In this document: positions 46,734-55,034 of the stretch, piece after piece
Layout: every line of letters begins with the position of its first letter
How positions within the stretch are numbered: the first letter of the stretch is position 1
Assembly (NCBI GenBank): GCA_964615375.1
Contig: CAZTOW010000002.1
Coordinates: forward strand, 310,001-374,000
Direction: 5' to 3'
DNA length: 64,000 nucleotides
DNA from: CAZKWG01 sp964615375
Lineage (GTDB): Bacteria; Myxococcota_A; UBA796; CAZKWG01
Translations under genes and position numbers: made by a program
The notes under the pieces: model-generated
What the model saw: only the letters and a program-made list of their open reading frames with translations
Told to the model about the DNA's origin: nothing
Databases searched by the model: none

Positions 46734-48713
46734 GTGCTGCCCCTCCTCCTAATCCCCGCCGCGCTGGCCCTCACCCCCGAGACGGCCCAGGAGATCTTCC
46801 AGATCGAGTCGCTGAGGCTCCCGCCCGCGGCGCTGGAGAGCTTCGTGGCCAGCCCCGACGCCGAGACGCGCGCCCGCGCCGCCCGCGCCCTGGGCCGCCT
46901 GCGCACCCGGGCCGCGGTGGGCAGCCTGCTGAAGCTCAGCCGCGACCCCTCCGCGGAGGTCCGCGCGGAGGCCGCCTTCGCCCTCGGTCAGACGCCGGAG
47001 ACCGGGGAGGGGCTGCGCGCCTGGCTCTTCGACGAGCGCGACCCCACCGTGCGCGCCGCCATCGTCGAGGGCCTGGGCAAGCAGGGCGCGCAGGACGCCA
47101 TCCCCACCCTGCTCTCCTCCCTGGCCAGCACCCCGCCCCTGCTGCGCAGGCCGGAGGAGGCCGAGGCCGCCGCCGTGGCCCTGGGCCGACTGGCCGCGCG
47201 CAACGTCACCGGTATCAAGGATCCGACCGTGACCGGGGCGCTGCTGCGCGCGCTGGACCGGGTGGACCGCGATCTGCGCCGCGGGGCCGCCTTCGCCCTG
47301 GCCCGGATCGCGGCGACCGAGCTCCCCGAGGACCAGCGCGCCGTCGTGCTCCGGCGGGCGGCGGAGGACCCCGATCCGGTGGTGCGCGCCTTCCTGGTGC
47401 GCGCCTCCGCCCCGCTGACGATGCCCGCGCCCGCGCGCGCGGCGCTCTACGCCCGCACGGCGAAGGACAACGACGCCGGGGTGCGCGTGGCCACGGCGCG
47501 CGCGGCGGGCAGCGCGGGCTGGGAGGGCGTCACGGCCCTGCTCGCCGACCCCGAGCTGGGGGTGCGGCTGGAGACCATCACCTCGCTGGGGAAGATCGAC
47601 GGGATCGACCACGCGGCCCTGCTCTTCCCCATATTGGACGCCGGAATCACGCTGGAGGCCGCCGAGGCCGCGCGCACCCACGGGGACGCCCGCGAGGCCC
47701 TGGCCGTCGCCGCCGTGGGGGCCCTCGCCGCCCGCGAGCTGCTGCCCACCGCGGGTCCCCGCAGCCTGATGGACCTGCTGGAGCCGGCGCGCCCCACCCG
47801 CATCCGCGCCGCCGCCGCCACCGCGCTGACCGACCGCGACCGCCTCGTGGCCCTGGCCGTGAACGACGGGGAGGCCGCCGTGCGCACCGCCGCCGTGAGC
47901 CAGCTCCTCGAGCTCGGCCCCCGCCCGGAGCAGGCGCTGGCCCTCTTCGAGTCCTTCGACGCCATGGTGGTCGCGGTCGCCGGGGAGTGGCTGAGCGAGC
48001 ACCCGCAGCCCGAGGCCGAGGCGCGCCTCGTCGACGCCCTGGCCACCGCCAAGGACGACCAGCTGGACCTGCTCACGCTGACGATGAAGGCGCTCGAGGC
48101 CCTCTACGACGGCTCCAAGCCCCTGGTCCGCGCCCCCTCCACCGAGCTCGGCCCGGTGGTCGAGCGCCTGCTGGCGCACCCGGACGTCCACGTCCACGAG
48201 GAGGCGACGAAGCTGGCCCGCACGCTCGGGCTCTCGCCGCCGCCCTACCAGCACCGCCTCTACGGCGTGAACCTCGCGGAGGTGGCGAAGATCCGCTCGG
48301 CGCGGATCCTCACGACGCGGGGGGAGGTCATCGTGGACCTCGACCCGGAGGACGCGCCGCTCACGGTCTGGAACTGGGCCAGCCTCGCCGAGAAGGGCTG
48401 GTTCAACGGGCTCGTCTTCCACCGCGTGGTCCCGGACTTCGTGGTTCAGGACGGCGACCCGCGCGGGGACGGCTGGGGAGGACCCGGCTGGTCCATCCCC
48501 GACGAGATCGCCCCCGGCCACTACCGGGAGGGCACGCTGGGCATGGCGCTCTCCGGCCCCGACACCGGGGGCAGCCAGTGGTTCGTGACGCTCAGCCCCC
48601 AGCCCCACCTGGACGGGACCTACACGATCTTCGGCGAGGTCACCAGCGGGATGCAGGTCTTCCGCGCCATCCAGCCGGGCGACCGCATCCTCAGCGTCAC
48701 GATCGAGCGCTGA
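46734..48713 (+). CDS. HEAT-repeat protein fused to a cyclophilin-type peptidyl-prolyl isomerase
   Basis: A 659-residue exported protein. A short signal peptide (MLPLLLIPAALAL) precedes about 480 residues of HEAT-like helix pairs (ARAARALGRLR, VRAEAAFALGQ, VRAAIVEGLGKQG). The final ~145 residues are a cyclophilin: ILTTRGEVIVDLDPEDAP, FHRVVPDFVVQDGDP, GSQWFVTLSPQPHLDG and TIFGEV. The catalytic Arg is in FHRVV and the Gln is in VVQDGDP. It would act as a periplasmic folding helper with a large protein-binding scaffold. The start is a GTG with GGGAG just upstream. The last 17 bases overlap a convergent gene. Confidence 0.88.
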   Translation: MLPLLLIPAALALTPETAQEIFQIESLRLPPAALESFVASPDAETRARAARALGRLRTRAAVGSLLKLSRDPSAEVRAEAAFALGQTPETGEGLRAWLFDERDPTVRAAIVEGLGKQGAQDAIPTLLSSLASTPPLLRRPEEAEAAAVALGRLAARNVTGIKDPTVTGALLRALDRVDRDLRRGAAFALARIAATELPEDQRAVVLRRAAEDPDPVVRAFLVRASAPLTMPAPARAALYARTAKDNDAGVRVATARAAGSAGWEGVTALLADPELGVRLETITSLGKIDGIDHAALLFPILDAGITLEAAEAARTHGDAREALAVAAVGALAARELLPTAGPRSLMDLLEPARPTRIRAAAATALTDRDRLVALAVNDGEAAVRTAAVSQLLELGPRPEQALALFESFDAMVVAVAGEWLSEHPQPEAEARLVDALATAKDDQLDLLTLTMKALEALYDGSKPLVRAPSTELGPVVERLLAHPDVHVHEEATKLARTLGLSPPPYQHRLYGVNLAEVAKIRSARILTTRGEVIVDLDPEDAPLTVWNWASLAEKGWFNGLVFHRVVPDFVVQDGDPRGDGWGGPGWSIPDEIAPGHYREGTLGMALSGPDTGGSQWFVTLSPQPHLDGTYTIFGEVTSGMQVFRAIQPGDRILSVTIER

Positions 48714-49839
48714 GCCCCCAGGGCCCGCCGCGGGTCTCGTCGAGGAAGACCCCCCGCTCCCGGGCGGCGAGGGCGTCCAGCGCGGCCTCGGCGACGCGCT
48801 CCGGGCTCACCTGATCGTAGCACTTCGGCTCGTTGTCGCAGCGCTTTCGCCAGCAGGGCGCGCAGCCCACGTCGGCCAGCAGGCGGATCCCGCGGCCGTA
48901 GAGCTCGATCTCCTGGGGACAGGTCACGCCGAACCAGGCCACGACGTGCTTCTTGAGCGCGATGGCCATGTGCATGCCCAGGCTGTCCCCGCTGACCACC
49001 ACCTCGGCGCGGTCCATGTCCGCCAGCCCGCGGCGCAGCCCGAGCTCGGTGGGCGCCGGCACGGCCCGCTCGCCCAGGATCCGGGCGAGCTCGGCGTTGC
49101 GCGCGGTGTCCTCGGGCCCGCCGAAGAGGAGCACGGGCTCGGAGAGCGCCTCGGAGACCAGGCGGGCGGCCTCGGCCTGCACGGGGACAGGCAGCTTCTT
49201 GTAGGGGTAGAGCGGCGAGCAGCCCGTGTTGAAGCCCACCCGCAGGCGCGGCCCGGGGGCGCGCTCGTCCGGACCCAGCACCAGCACATACTCGTCCCGG
49301 TGGTAGGGGAAGCCGAGCGCCTCGGCCAGCATGTCCGGCTCCGAGCGCTGGTTCTCGAAGAATTTGAGGCGGTCGGAGAGCCCGGTGTCGTAGAGGTAGC
49401 GGGCCCCCGGGTTCAGCGGGATGATCGCGCCGGCCGCGTTGATCCCGAAGCCACGCCGCTCCTCGGCCGCGACCTGCAGGGCCAGCGCCCCGGCGAAGGG
49501 GCTCTTGTCCACGTTCAGCAGCAGATCGAAGCGGCGCGCGCGCAGCTCGGTGATCGCCTCCTCCGACAGCGGCAGGACGCGATCAATCTGCGGGTTGCGC
49601 TCCAGGAGGGCCGCGGCCCGCGGGCGGGTGAGCCAGGTGAGCCGGGCCCGAGGGTGGACGCGGCGCAGCGCGGCGACGAGCGCCGTCGTCCGCAGGACGT
49701 CCCCCAGCGCGTCCAGGTTGATCAGCAGCACGTCCGGCTCAGGCCGCTCGTGATGCGGGCAGCCCTCGCAGGCGCGCTGAAAGGCGCAGGGACGATAGCC
49801 GTTGAAGTGCCGGCAGTCGTCCCTGTAGACCAGGCTCAC
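48697..49839 (-). CDS. Glycosyltransferase family 9 (heptosyltransferase-like)
   Basis: A 380-residue GT-B enzyme. A Cys-rich N-terminus (CRHFNGYRPCAFQRACEGC) precedes VLLINLDALGDVLRTTALVAAL, the usual heptosyltransferase opening. The donor domain has VGFNTGCSPLYPYKKLP, LLFGGPEDTARNAELA and VVSGDSLGMHMAIALKKHVVAWFG. A second Cys cluster (CAPCWRKRC) follows. These enzymes transfer ADP-heptose or a similar sugar, usually to lipopolysaccharide core. The two Cys clusters could bind metal and are seen in a subset of GT9 proteins. The start is a GTG seven bases after the upstream stop. The ribosome site is weak. Confidence 0.87.
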   Translation of the reverse strand: MSLVYRDDCRHFNGYRPCAFQRACEGCPHHERPEPDVLLINLDALGDVLRTTALVAALRRVHPRARLTWLTRPRAAALLERNPQIDRVLPLSEEAITELRARRFDLLLNVDKSPFAGALALQVAAEERRGFGINAAGAIIPLNPGARYLYDTGLSDRLKFFENQRSEPDMLAEALGFPYHRDEYVLVLGPDERAPGPRLRVGFNTGCSPLYPYKKLPVPVQAEAARLVSEALSEPVLLFGGPEDTARNAELARILGERAVPAPTELGLRRGLADMDRAEVVVSGDSLGMHMAIALKKHVVAWFGVTCPQEIELYGRGIRLLADVGCAPCWRKRCDNEPKCYDQVSPERVAEAALDALAARERGVFLDETRGGPWGLSARS

Positions 49840-49846
49840 GGGAGAC

Positions 49847-51286
49847 CTAGCGGCAGGCCGTGCCGTCCTCGACGATCCCGTCGGGGAAGGTGACGTAAGC
49901 GAAGACGTTGTAGGTGTCCTCGCCCTCGATCTCACAGTCGTCCGACCAGGCCAGCTCACCGCCGATGTAGATGCTCACATAGACGCGGTTGGCCGGGTAA
50001 TAGGCGCCCGTGGGCTGGTAGTCGTGGACGATGACGGTGTACTCGCCGTCCGAGGGCTCCATGATGCGGATGTTCTCGGGGCCCGTGCCGTAGATGTCGT
50101 CCAGGTCCAGGCTGGGATCGTCCTCATCCACGCCGCGGGAGCCCCAGTCCAGGCTGCCCGTCACGCAGTTGGCGTAGTAGCAGTCGGAGTTGGTCTCCAA
50201 GGTCCCGCCCGGCGAGAGCAGGTGCAGGTCCATGTCGTCCCCGTCATGGTCCCAGTACATCTCGATCCAGAAGTCGTCCTCCGGCGTCGCCGTGAGCGTG
50301 GCGTAGCAGGGCTCCGACTCCTCGCCGTACTCGTTGGTCACGACGAGCTGACCGACGTAATCACCCGCCAGGTCCCACACGAAGGGGCGACGGTTGGCCG
50401 TGCCCGAGGGCATGGTGGCCGAGCTCCCGTCGGGCCGCGAGTACAAGGTCCAGTCGTAGTCCACGATGGCCGCGCCCCCCGGATCGTAGGACTCGTCCCC
50501 GTACCAGGTCGCCGTCTCGCTGTGGCTGGTCACGCTCTCGGGATCGACCCGGCAGACGGCGATCGGGCCGCTGGAGCCGGTGCCCACGATGTCGAGGACG
50601 TTGTCCTCGTCCGCGTTGCTGGTGGTGGTGATCGTGCCGGTCTTCTCGCCGGAGGCGTCCGCGTCGAAGGTCACGTCGAAGGTGAAGGACTCGCCCTCGG
50701 CCAGCGTGACGGGCACCTCGAAGAGATCGCTCTCGAAGGCGTCGCCGTCCAGCGTGACCGCCGTGATCTCCAGATCCGTGGCCCCGCCGTTGGAGACGGT
50801 GACCGTCTCCGTGGCCAGCTCACCCACCGGGACCGCGCCGAAGTCGAGCGGGTCGGGAGACCACACCAGCAGCGGATCGGTGAGCCCGCCCAGCAGCTCG
50901 ACCGGGACCTCCGGCGAGACGCTGTCGTTGCTGACCACCGTGACCGAGCCCTCGTCCACCGCGCCCGTGGCCTCGTAGTTCACGGTGAACTGCGTGAACT
51001 CCCCAGGCGACAGCGTGTCCAGCATGCGGTCGGAGGTGACGGTGAACGCCGTGGAGCCGTCCAGCCGCAGCCCTTCGATGGTCAGCGTCACCGAGCCGAT
51101 GTTCGTGACGGTGACCACCTGCGAGCTCTCTTCGCCGGACTCGAGCACACCAAAGTTGATCCGGGTCGGATCCACCTCGATGCCGCCGTCGGCGTCGCTG
51201 CCGGGCTTCACGGAATTGAGACCGTTCTCGCTCGAACACGCCGCCAGGCCCAGCACGAGCCAGACCAACCCCTTGCTACCCCTCAT
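49847..51286 (-). CDS. Lipoprotein with ASH/choice-of-anchor D and PKD-like domains
   Basis: A 479-residue lipoprotein: signal peptide to LGLAAC, lipid Cys17. Two Ig-like domains (about 35-130 and 135-230) have the ASH-type repeats I-x-F-G-x-L/V...V-T-V-T/S-N. A PKD-like domain (about 240-340, YGDESYDPGGAAIVDYDW) follows. The C-terminal ~140 residues (DDMDLHLLSPGG...VIVHDYQPTG) are similar to the domain found in YfaP-like proteins. GGAGG lies four bases before the ATG. It is a surface or periplasmic structural protein set between a GT9 and two GT4 genes; a link to surface polysaccharide is only suggested by position. Confidence 0.83.
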   Translation of the reverse strand: MRGSKGLVWLVLGLAACSSENGLNSVKPGSDADGGIEVDPTRINFGVLESGEESSQVVTVTNIGSVTLTIEGLRLDGSTAFTVTSDRMLDTLSPGEFTQFTVNYEATGAVDEGSVTVVSNDSVSPEVPVELLGGLTDPLLVWSPDPLDFGAVPVGELATETVTVSNGGATDLEITAVTLDGDAFESDLFEVPVTLAEGESFTFDVTFDADASGEKTGTITTTSNADEDNVLDIVGTGSSGPIAVCRVDPESVTSHSETATWYGDESYDPGGAAIVDYDWTLYSRPDGSSATMPSGTANRRPFVWDLAGDYVGQLVVTNEYGEESEPCYATLTATPEDDFWIEMYWDHDGDDMDLHLLSPGGTLETNSDCYYANCVTGSLDWGSRGVDEDDPSLDLDDIYGTGPENIRIMEPSDGEYTVIVHDYQPTGAYYPANRVYVSIYIGGELAWSDDCEIEGEDTYNVFAYVTFPDGIVEDGTACR

Positions 51287-51358
51287 GGTGCCTCCCACGT
51301 CGTGACCGCTGCCCCTATACCTGATAACCACGGAAACGAAAAGCGAAAAGGTTACGGG

Positions 51359-52327
51359 CTACGCACTCTTGCGCGCGCTGTTCCACGTCTCTTCGTAGAC
51401 GCGCAGCGTACCCTCCACCATCCGGTCCACGCTGAAGGAGGCGCGCGCACGATCCCGCGCCGCGTCCACGTTGGGGTGATCTCCCGCCAGGGCGCGCGCG
51501 ATCCCCCGCGCCAGCGCCGCGGCGTCCCCCTTGCGCACGACGATCCCGCAGTCCCCGACGAGCTCGGGGAGCCCGCCTGCGTCGCTCACCACCACCGGCA
51601 GGCCCGCCAGCATCGCCTCGATGACGGCCTGCCCGAGCCCCTCCTCCAGGGAGGGGTGCACGAAGACGTCCGCCGCCGCCAGCAGCGCCGCGACGTCCTG
51701 GCGCTGCCCGAGGTAGCGCAGGCCGGGGTAGCGCAGCGGCCCCTCCCCGGCGACGCCGATGTCCACGCCCTCCAGGATCTGCGCGGCCTCGGCCAGCACG
51801 TTGTGGCCCTTGTGGGCCACGCAGGCCCCCACGGCCAGCACGGTCGGACCGTCCGGGGCCGGGGGGAGCGGCGGGAGCGGGTCCACGCCGTCATGGACCA
51901 CCCGGACCACCTCCACGCCCGCGCGCTTGAGGATGTCCGCCACCGCCTGGCTCACGGCGATGTAGGCGTCCGGGCGGCGATATTTCCACCCGGCCGTGGG
52001 CACGAAGTCCACCCGGCGATGGACGACCAGGGGTCGGTCCAGCACCGAGCAGAGCGTGTGGGCGTGGCTGGTGTGCGCCGCGATGAGATCCGGCGCGAGC
52101 TGCCTCACCCGCCAGGTCGTGCGGATGGAGTTGCCCGCGGCGATGGCGATCCGGCCCTCTCCCAGGAACCCGAGCGCCTCCCACAGCGGGCTACCCGCCG
52201 GACAGGCCACCTGGACCGGCCACTTTCGCGCGACCATGCCCCGGACCAGGGACAGGAGCTGTACCTGGCCGCCCCGCCACTCGGCGGCCGTGTCCACATG
52301 CAGCACGCGGGGCAGCGCACCCTTCAT
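51359..52327 (-). CDS. Glycosyltransferase family 4
   Basis: A 322-residue GT-B enzyme. The acceptor domain is short (VLHVDTAAEWRGGQVQLLSLV opening). The donor domain retains Lys173 in VAHKGHNVLAEA and the EX7E signature (Glu229 and Glu237 in HPSLEEGLGQAVIEAM), so it should be catalytic. The sugar and acceptor are unknown; relatives act in LPS, exopolysaccharide or glycolipid synthesis. It starts 20 bases after the stop of a second, degenerate paralogue on the same strand. Confidence 0.9.
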   Translation of the reverse strand: MKGALPRVLHVDTAAEWRGGQVQLLSLVRGMVARKWPVQVACPAGSPLWEALGFLGEGRIAIAAGNSIRTTWRVRQLAPDLIAAHTSHAHTLCSVLDRPLVVHRRVDFVPTAGWKYRRPDAYIAVSQAVADILKRAGVEVVRVVHDGVDPLPPLPPAPDGPTVLAVGACVAHKGHNVLAEAAQILEGVDIGVAGEGPLRYPGLRYLGQRQDVAALLAAADVFVHPSLEEGLGQAVIEAMLAGLPVVVSDAGGLPELVGDCGIVVRKGDAAALARGIARALAGDHPNVDAARDRARASFSVDRMVEGTLRVYEETWNSARKSA

Positions 52328-52347
52328 GTTCCCTCAGAGCCGGGCGC

Positions 52348-53499
52348 TCAGCCCCGGGAGCCCCAGCGATAGGCGCTGGCCGCGATGATGGCCGAGTAGG
52401 TCTCCAGCGTGCGGGAGACCATGGTGTCCACGCTGTGGCGCTCCATGGCACGCTTGCTGGCCTCGACCACGGACGGCGTGCCGCCGGCGAGCACCTGCTT
52501 GACGGCCGACACGAGGGCCTTGGAGTCGCCCTGGGGGACCACGATGCCGTAGTCGCCCACCACCTCGGGCAGCCCCTCGGCGTCGCTGACGATGACCGGC
52601 ACCCCGAACATCATGGCCTGGATGACCGAGCTCGCCAGCCCGTCCTGGAGCGAGAGCTGCACGAAGACGTGCGCGCCGGCCAGCAGGTTGGACAGGTCGC
52701 CGCGCGGGCCGAGCCAGCGGATGCCCTTGTAGAGGTTCGGGCCGCGGCCCAGGACCGCGATGTCCACCTCCGCCAGATCCGCCGCCGCCGAGGTGATCAT
52801 GTCGTTGTCGGGGTGGCCGGGCGGGGTGTCCGCCACCAGCACCGCCGGGGCGTCCAGGGCCGGGCCGCTGGGATCGACGAGCGGCTCGATGGCCTCGCGC
52901 ACCACCGCCACGTTGCGGATGCCCATGCGCCGGAGCGCGCGGCTCACCATGTCGCTGGTGACCACGAAGCCCTCGGGGCGGCGCTCCATCCAGGTGCCCG
53001 GCGGGAAGTCGGGGACCGTGCGGTGGATGGCCAGCGGCAGCGGCAGGCTGGCCACGCTGGCGTAGCCGGAGAGCGTGTGGGCCGCGACCAGATCGGGCTG
53101 GGCGCGGAAGACCTGGACCGCGGTGCGCTCAGAGAGGTCGGAGGGGATGGTGATGCGCCGATCCCCGAGGAAGGCCACCGCCTCCCACAGCGGGCTCTCC
53201 AGCGGGCAGGCCACGTGGACCGGCCACCCGCGGGCCTCCATCCCCTTCACCAGCAGGAGGAGCTGGGTCTGCGGGCCCCGCCAGGTGGTGGAGGTGTCGA
53301 TGTGCAGGACCTTGCGCGGCTTCGGCGCCGGAGACTCGCTGGCGGCCATGGGAGAGCTTCCTTTCTCGGGAGAGGAGACCGGAGAGGGTGTGGGTGCCGG
53401 GGCGGGCGCGGGCTGAGCAGACGCGGCGTCCTGAGCCGACGTCTCGCTGACCTCCGCCTCGACGCCCTCCGCGCTGCTGGACTTCTTCTTCGCTGCCAC
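52348..53499 (-). CDS. Glycosyltransferase family 4 paralogue with degenerate catalytic motif
   Basis: A 383-residue protein homologous over its whole GT-B fold to its neighbour (shared VLHIDTSTTWRG opening, WPVHVACPLESPLWEAV, VPVIVSDAEGLPEVVGD). The EX7E signature is lost: Asp286 and Gln294 replace the two Glu residues in SLQDGLASSVIQAM, and the donor-binding Lys is missing (GHPDND in place of AHKGHN). It also has a 60-residue N-terminal Lys/Ala/Pro-rich extension. I expect no ordinary transferase activity. It may be a regulatory partner, or have a lectin-like role. The start is a GTG with GGGAGA upstream; an internal ATG (53349) with AGGAAG upstream is possible. Confidence 0.85.
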   Translation of the reverse strand: MAAKKKSSSAEGVEAEVSETSAQDAASAQPAPAPAPTPSPVSSPEKGSSPMAASESPAPKPRKVLHIDTSTTWRGPQTQLLLLVKGMEARGWPVHVACPLESPLWEAVAFLGDRRITIPSDLSERTAVQVFRAQPDLVAAHTLSGYASVASLPLPLAIHRTVPDFPPGTWMERRPEGFVVTSDMVSRALRRMGIRNVAVVREAIEPLVDPSGPALDAPAVLVADTPPGHPDNDMITSAAADLAEVDIAVLGRGPNLYKGIRWLGPRGDLSNLLAGAHVFVQLSLQDGLASSVIQAMMFGVPVIVSDAEGLPEVVGDYGIVVPQGDSKALVSAVKQVLAGGTPSVVEASKRAMERHSVDTMVSRTLETYSAIIAASAYRWGSRG

Positions 53500-53744
53500 G
53501 TGCCATGTCTCCCGGCAAAGAGGGTGTGCGCACGGGGGCCCGTGGCGCGCGGGTATTGAACCACATCCCGAGCCGAAACAGAAGGTCGGGTGTCCGAGAC
53601 GTCAAGAGAGCCCGTGGTCCGCCGCCTTCGCCCCTCGCCCTCCGCCCCGCTGGCCCCCAGACCCCCGCGCCCCCCGCGGCGCGAGCGCTGGTCCCCACCC
53701 CCTCCCCGGGATAGGGAGGCTGTTCACCCCTGGGAGCCCGCGCC

Positions 53745-55034
53745 ATGAACGCCCCCCTCGACGCGGCCGCGACGCTGCGGATCCCCCACGAGCGCTACCG
53801 CCTGGACAACGGGCTGGACGTCATCCTCCACCCCGACCCCACCCTGCCGCAGGTGGTGGTGAACCTCTGGTACCGGGTGGGCTCGCGCGACGAGACCCCG
53901 GGGCGCAGCGGCTTCGCCCACCTCTTCGAGCACCTGATGTTCATGGGGACCGAGCGCGTCCCCGTGGGCACCTTCGACCACCTCCTGGAGAGCCACGGCG
54001 GCTGGAACAACGCCTGGACCAGCGAGGACGCGACCGACTACTACGACGTCGGGCCCGCCAACCTGCTGGAGACCATGCTGTGGCTGGAGGCCGACCGCAT
54101 GGCCGGGCTCGGCCACGACATGACCCAGGAGAAGCTGGACCTCCAGCGCGACGTGGTGCGCAACGAGCGGCGCCAGAGCTACGAGGACGAGCCCTATGGC
54201 TGCGCCTGGCTGGCCCTGCCCGAGGTGCTCTACCCGGACGCCCACCCCTACGCGCACCCGGTCATCGGCAGCCACGAGGATCTGGTGGCGGCGGGCGTGG
54301 ACGACGTGCGAGCCTTCTTCGCCCGCTGGTACGCGCCGGACAACGCGAGCCTGGTGGTGGCCGGCGCCTTCAATCCCGCCGAGGCCCGCGCCGCCATCGC
54401 CCGCTGCTTCGGCCCCATCCCGCCCTCCCGCCTCGCCGTCCGCGCCAGCGCCCCCGCCCCCGCGCTCCCCCGGGTGTCCGAGCTCAACCTGGCCGACAAG
54501 GTGCAGATCCCGCAGACCGTCCTCTGCTGGCACACCCCCGCCAGCTTCGAGCCCCTGGACGCCGAGCTGGACCTGCTGGCCTCCATCCTGGGCACGGGTC
54601 GGTCCAGCCGCCTCTACCGGCGCCTCGTGTACGCGGGCCTCGCCCAGGACGTGCAGATGGCGCAGATGAGCCAGGATCTGAGCTCCATCTTCTACGTGCA
54701 GGCCCGCCCGGCCGAGGGCCAGGAGCTCGCCCGGCTGGAGCAGATCATCCACGAGGAGGTGGCGCGCATCGGATCGGAGGGCCCCACCCCCGAGGAGCTC
54801 GATCGCGCCCGCAACCAGTACGAGATGCGCTTCCTGCGCAAGCTGGAGAGCCTGCAGTCCCGGGCCTCCGCCCTCAACCGCTACTGGAACACGCTGGGCG
54901 AGCCCGACGGCCTCGCCCGCGACCTGGCCCGCTACGATCGGGTGAGCCGTGAGGGCGTCGCCGAGGCCGCCCGGCTGCTGGGCCCGGAGCGCGCCGCCAC
55001 CGTGCGCGTGCTGCCGACGGAGGTGAGCGCGTGA
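53745..55034 (+). CDS. M16-family zinc protease, catalytic subunit
   Basis: A 429-residue M16B (processing-peptidase-like) protein. The inverted zinc motif HLFEH gives His59, Glu62 and His63, and the distal Glu141 lies in VVRNERRQSYED, so the site is complete. The following FMGTERVPVGTFDHLLESHGGWNNAWTS segment is characteristic. M16B enzymes work as dimers of an active and an inactive subunit; the next gene supplies the inactive one. There is no signal peptide, so it is probably cytoplasmic or exported by another route. GGGAG is eight bases upstream. Confidence 0.93.
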   Translation: MNAPLDAAATLRIPHERYRLDNGLDVILHPDPTLPQVVVNLWYRVGSRDETPGRSGFAHLFEHLMFMGTERVPVGTFDHLLESHGGWNNAWTSEDATDYYDVGPANLLETMLWLEADRMAGLGHDMTQEKLDLQRDVVRNERRQSYEDEPYGCAWLALPEVLYPDAHPYAHPVIGSHEDLVAAGVDDVRAFFARWYAPDNASLVVAGAFNPAEARAAIARCFGPIPPSRLAVRASAPAPALPRVSELNLADKVQIPQTVLCWHTPASFEPLDAELDLLASILGTGRSSRLYRRLVYAGLAQDVQMAQMSQDLSSIFYVQARPAEGQELARLEQIIHEEVARIGSEGPTPEELDRARNQYEMRFLRKLESLQSRASALNRYWNTLGEPDGLARDLARYDRVSREGVAEAARLLGPERAATVRVLPTEVSA

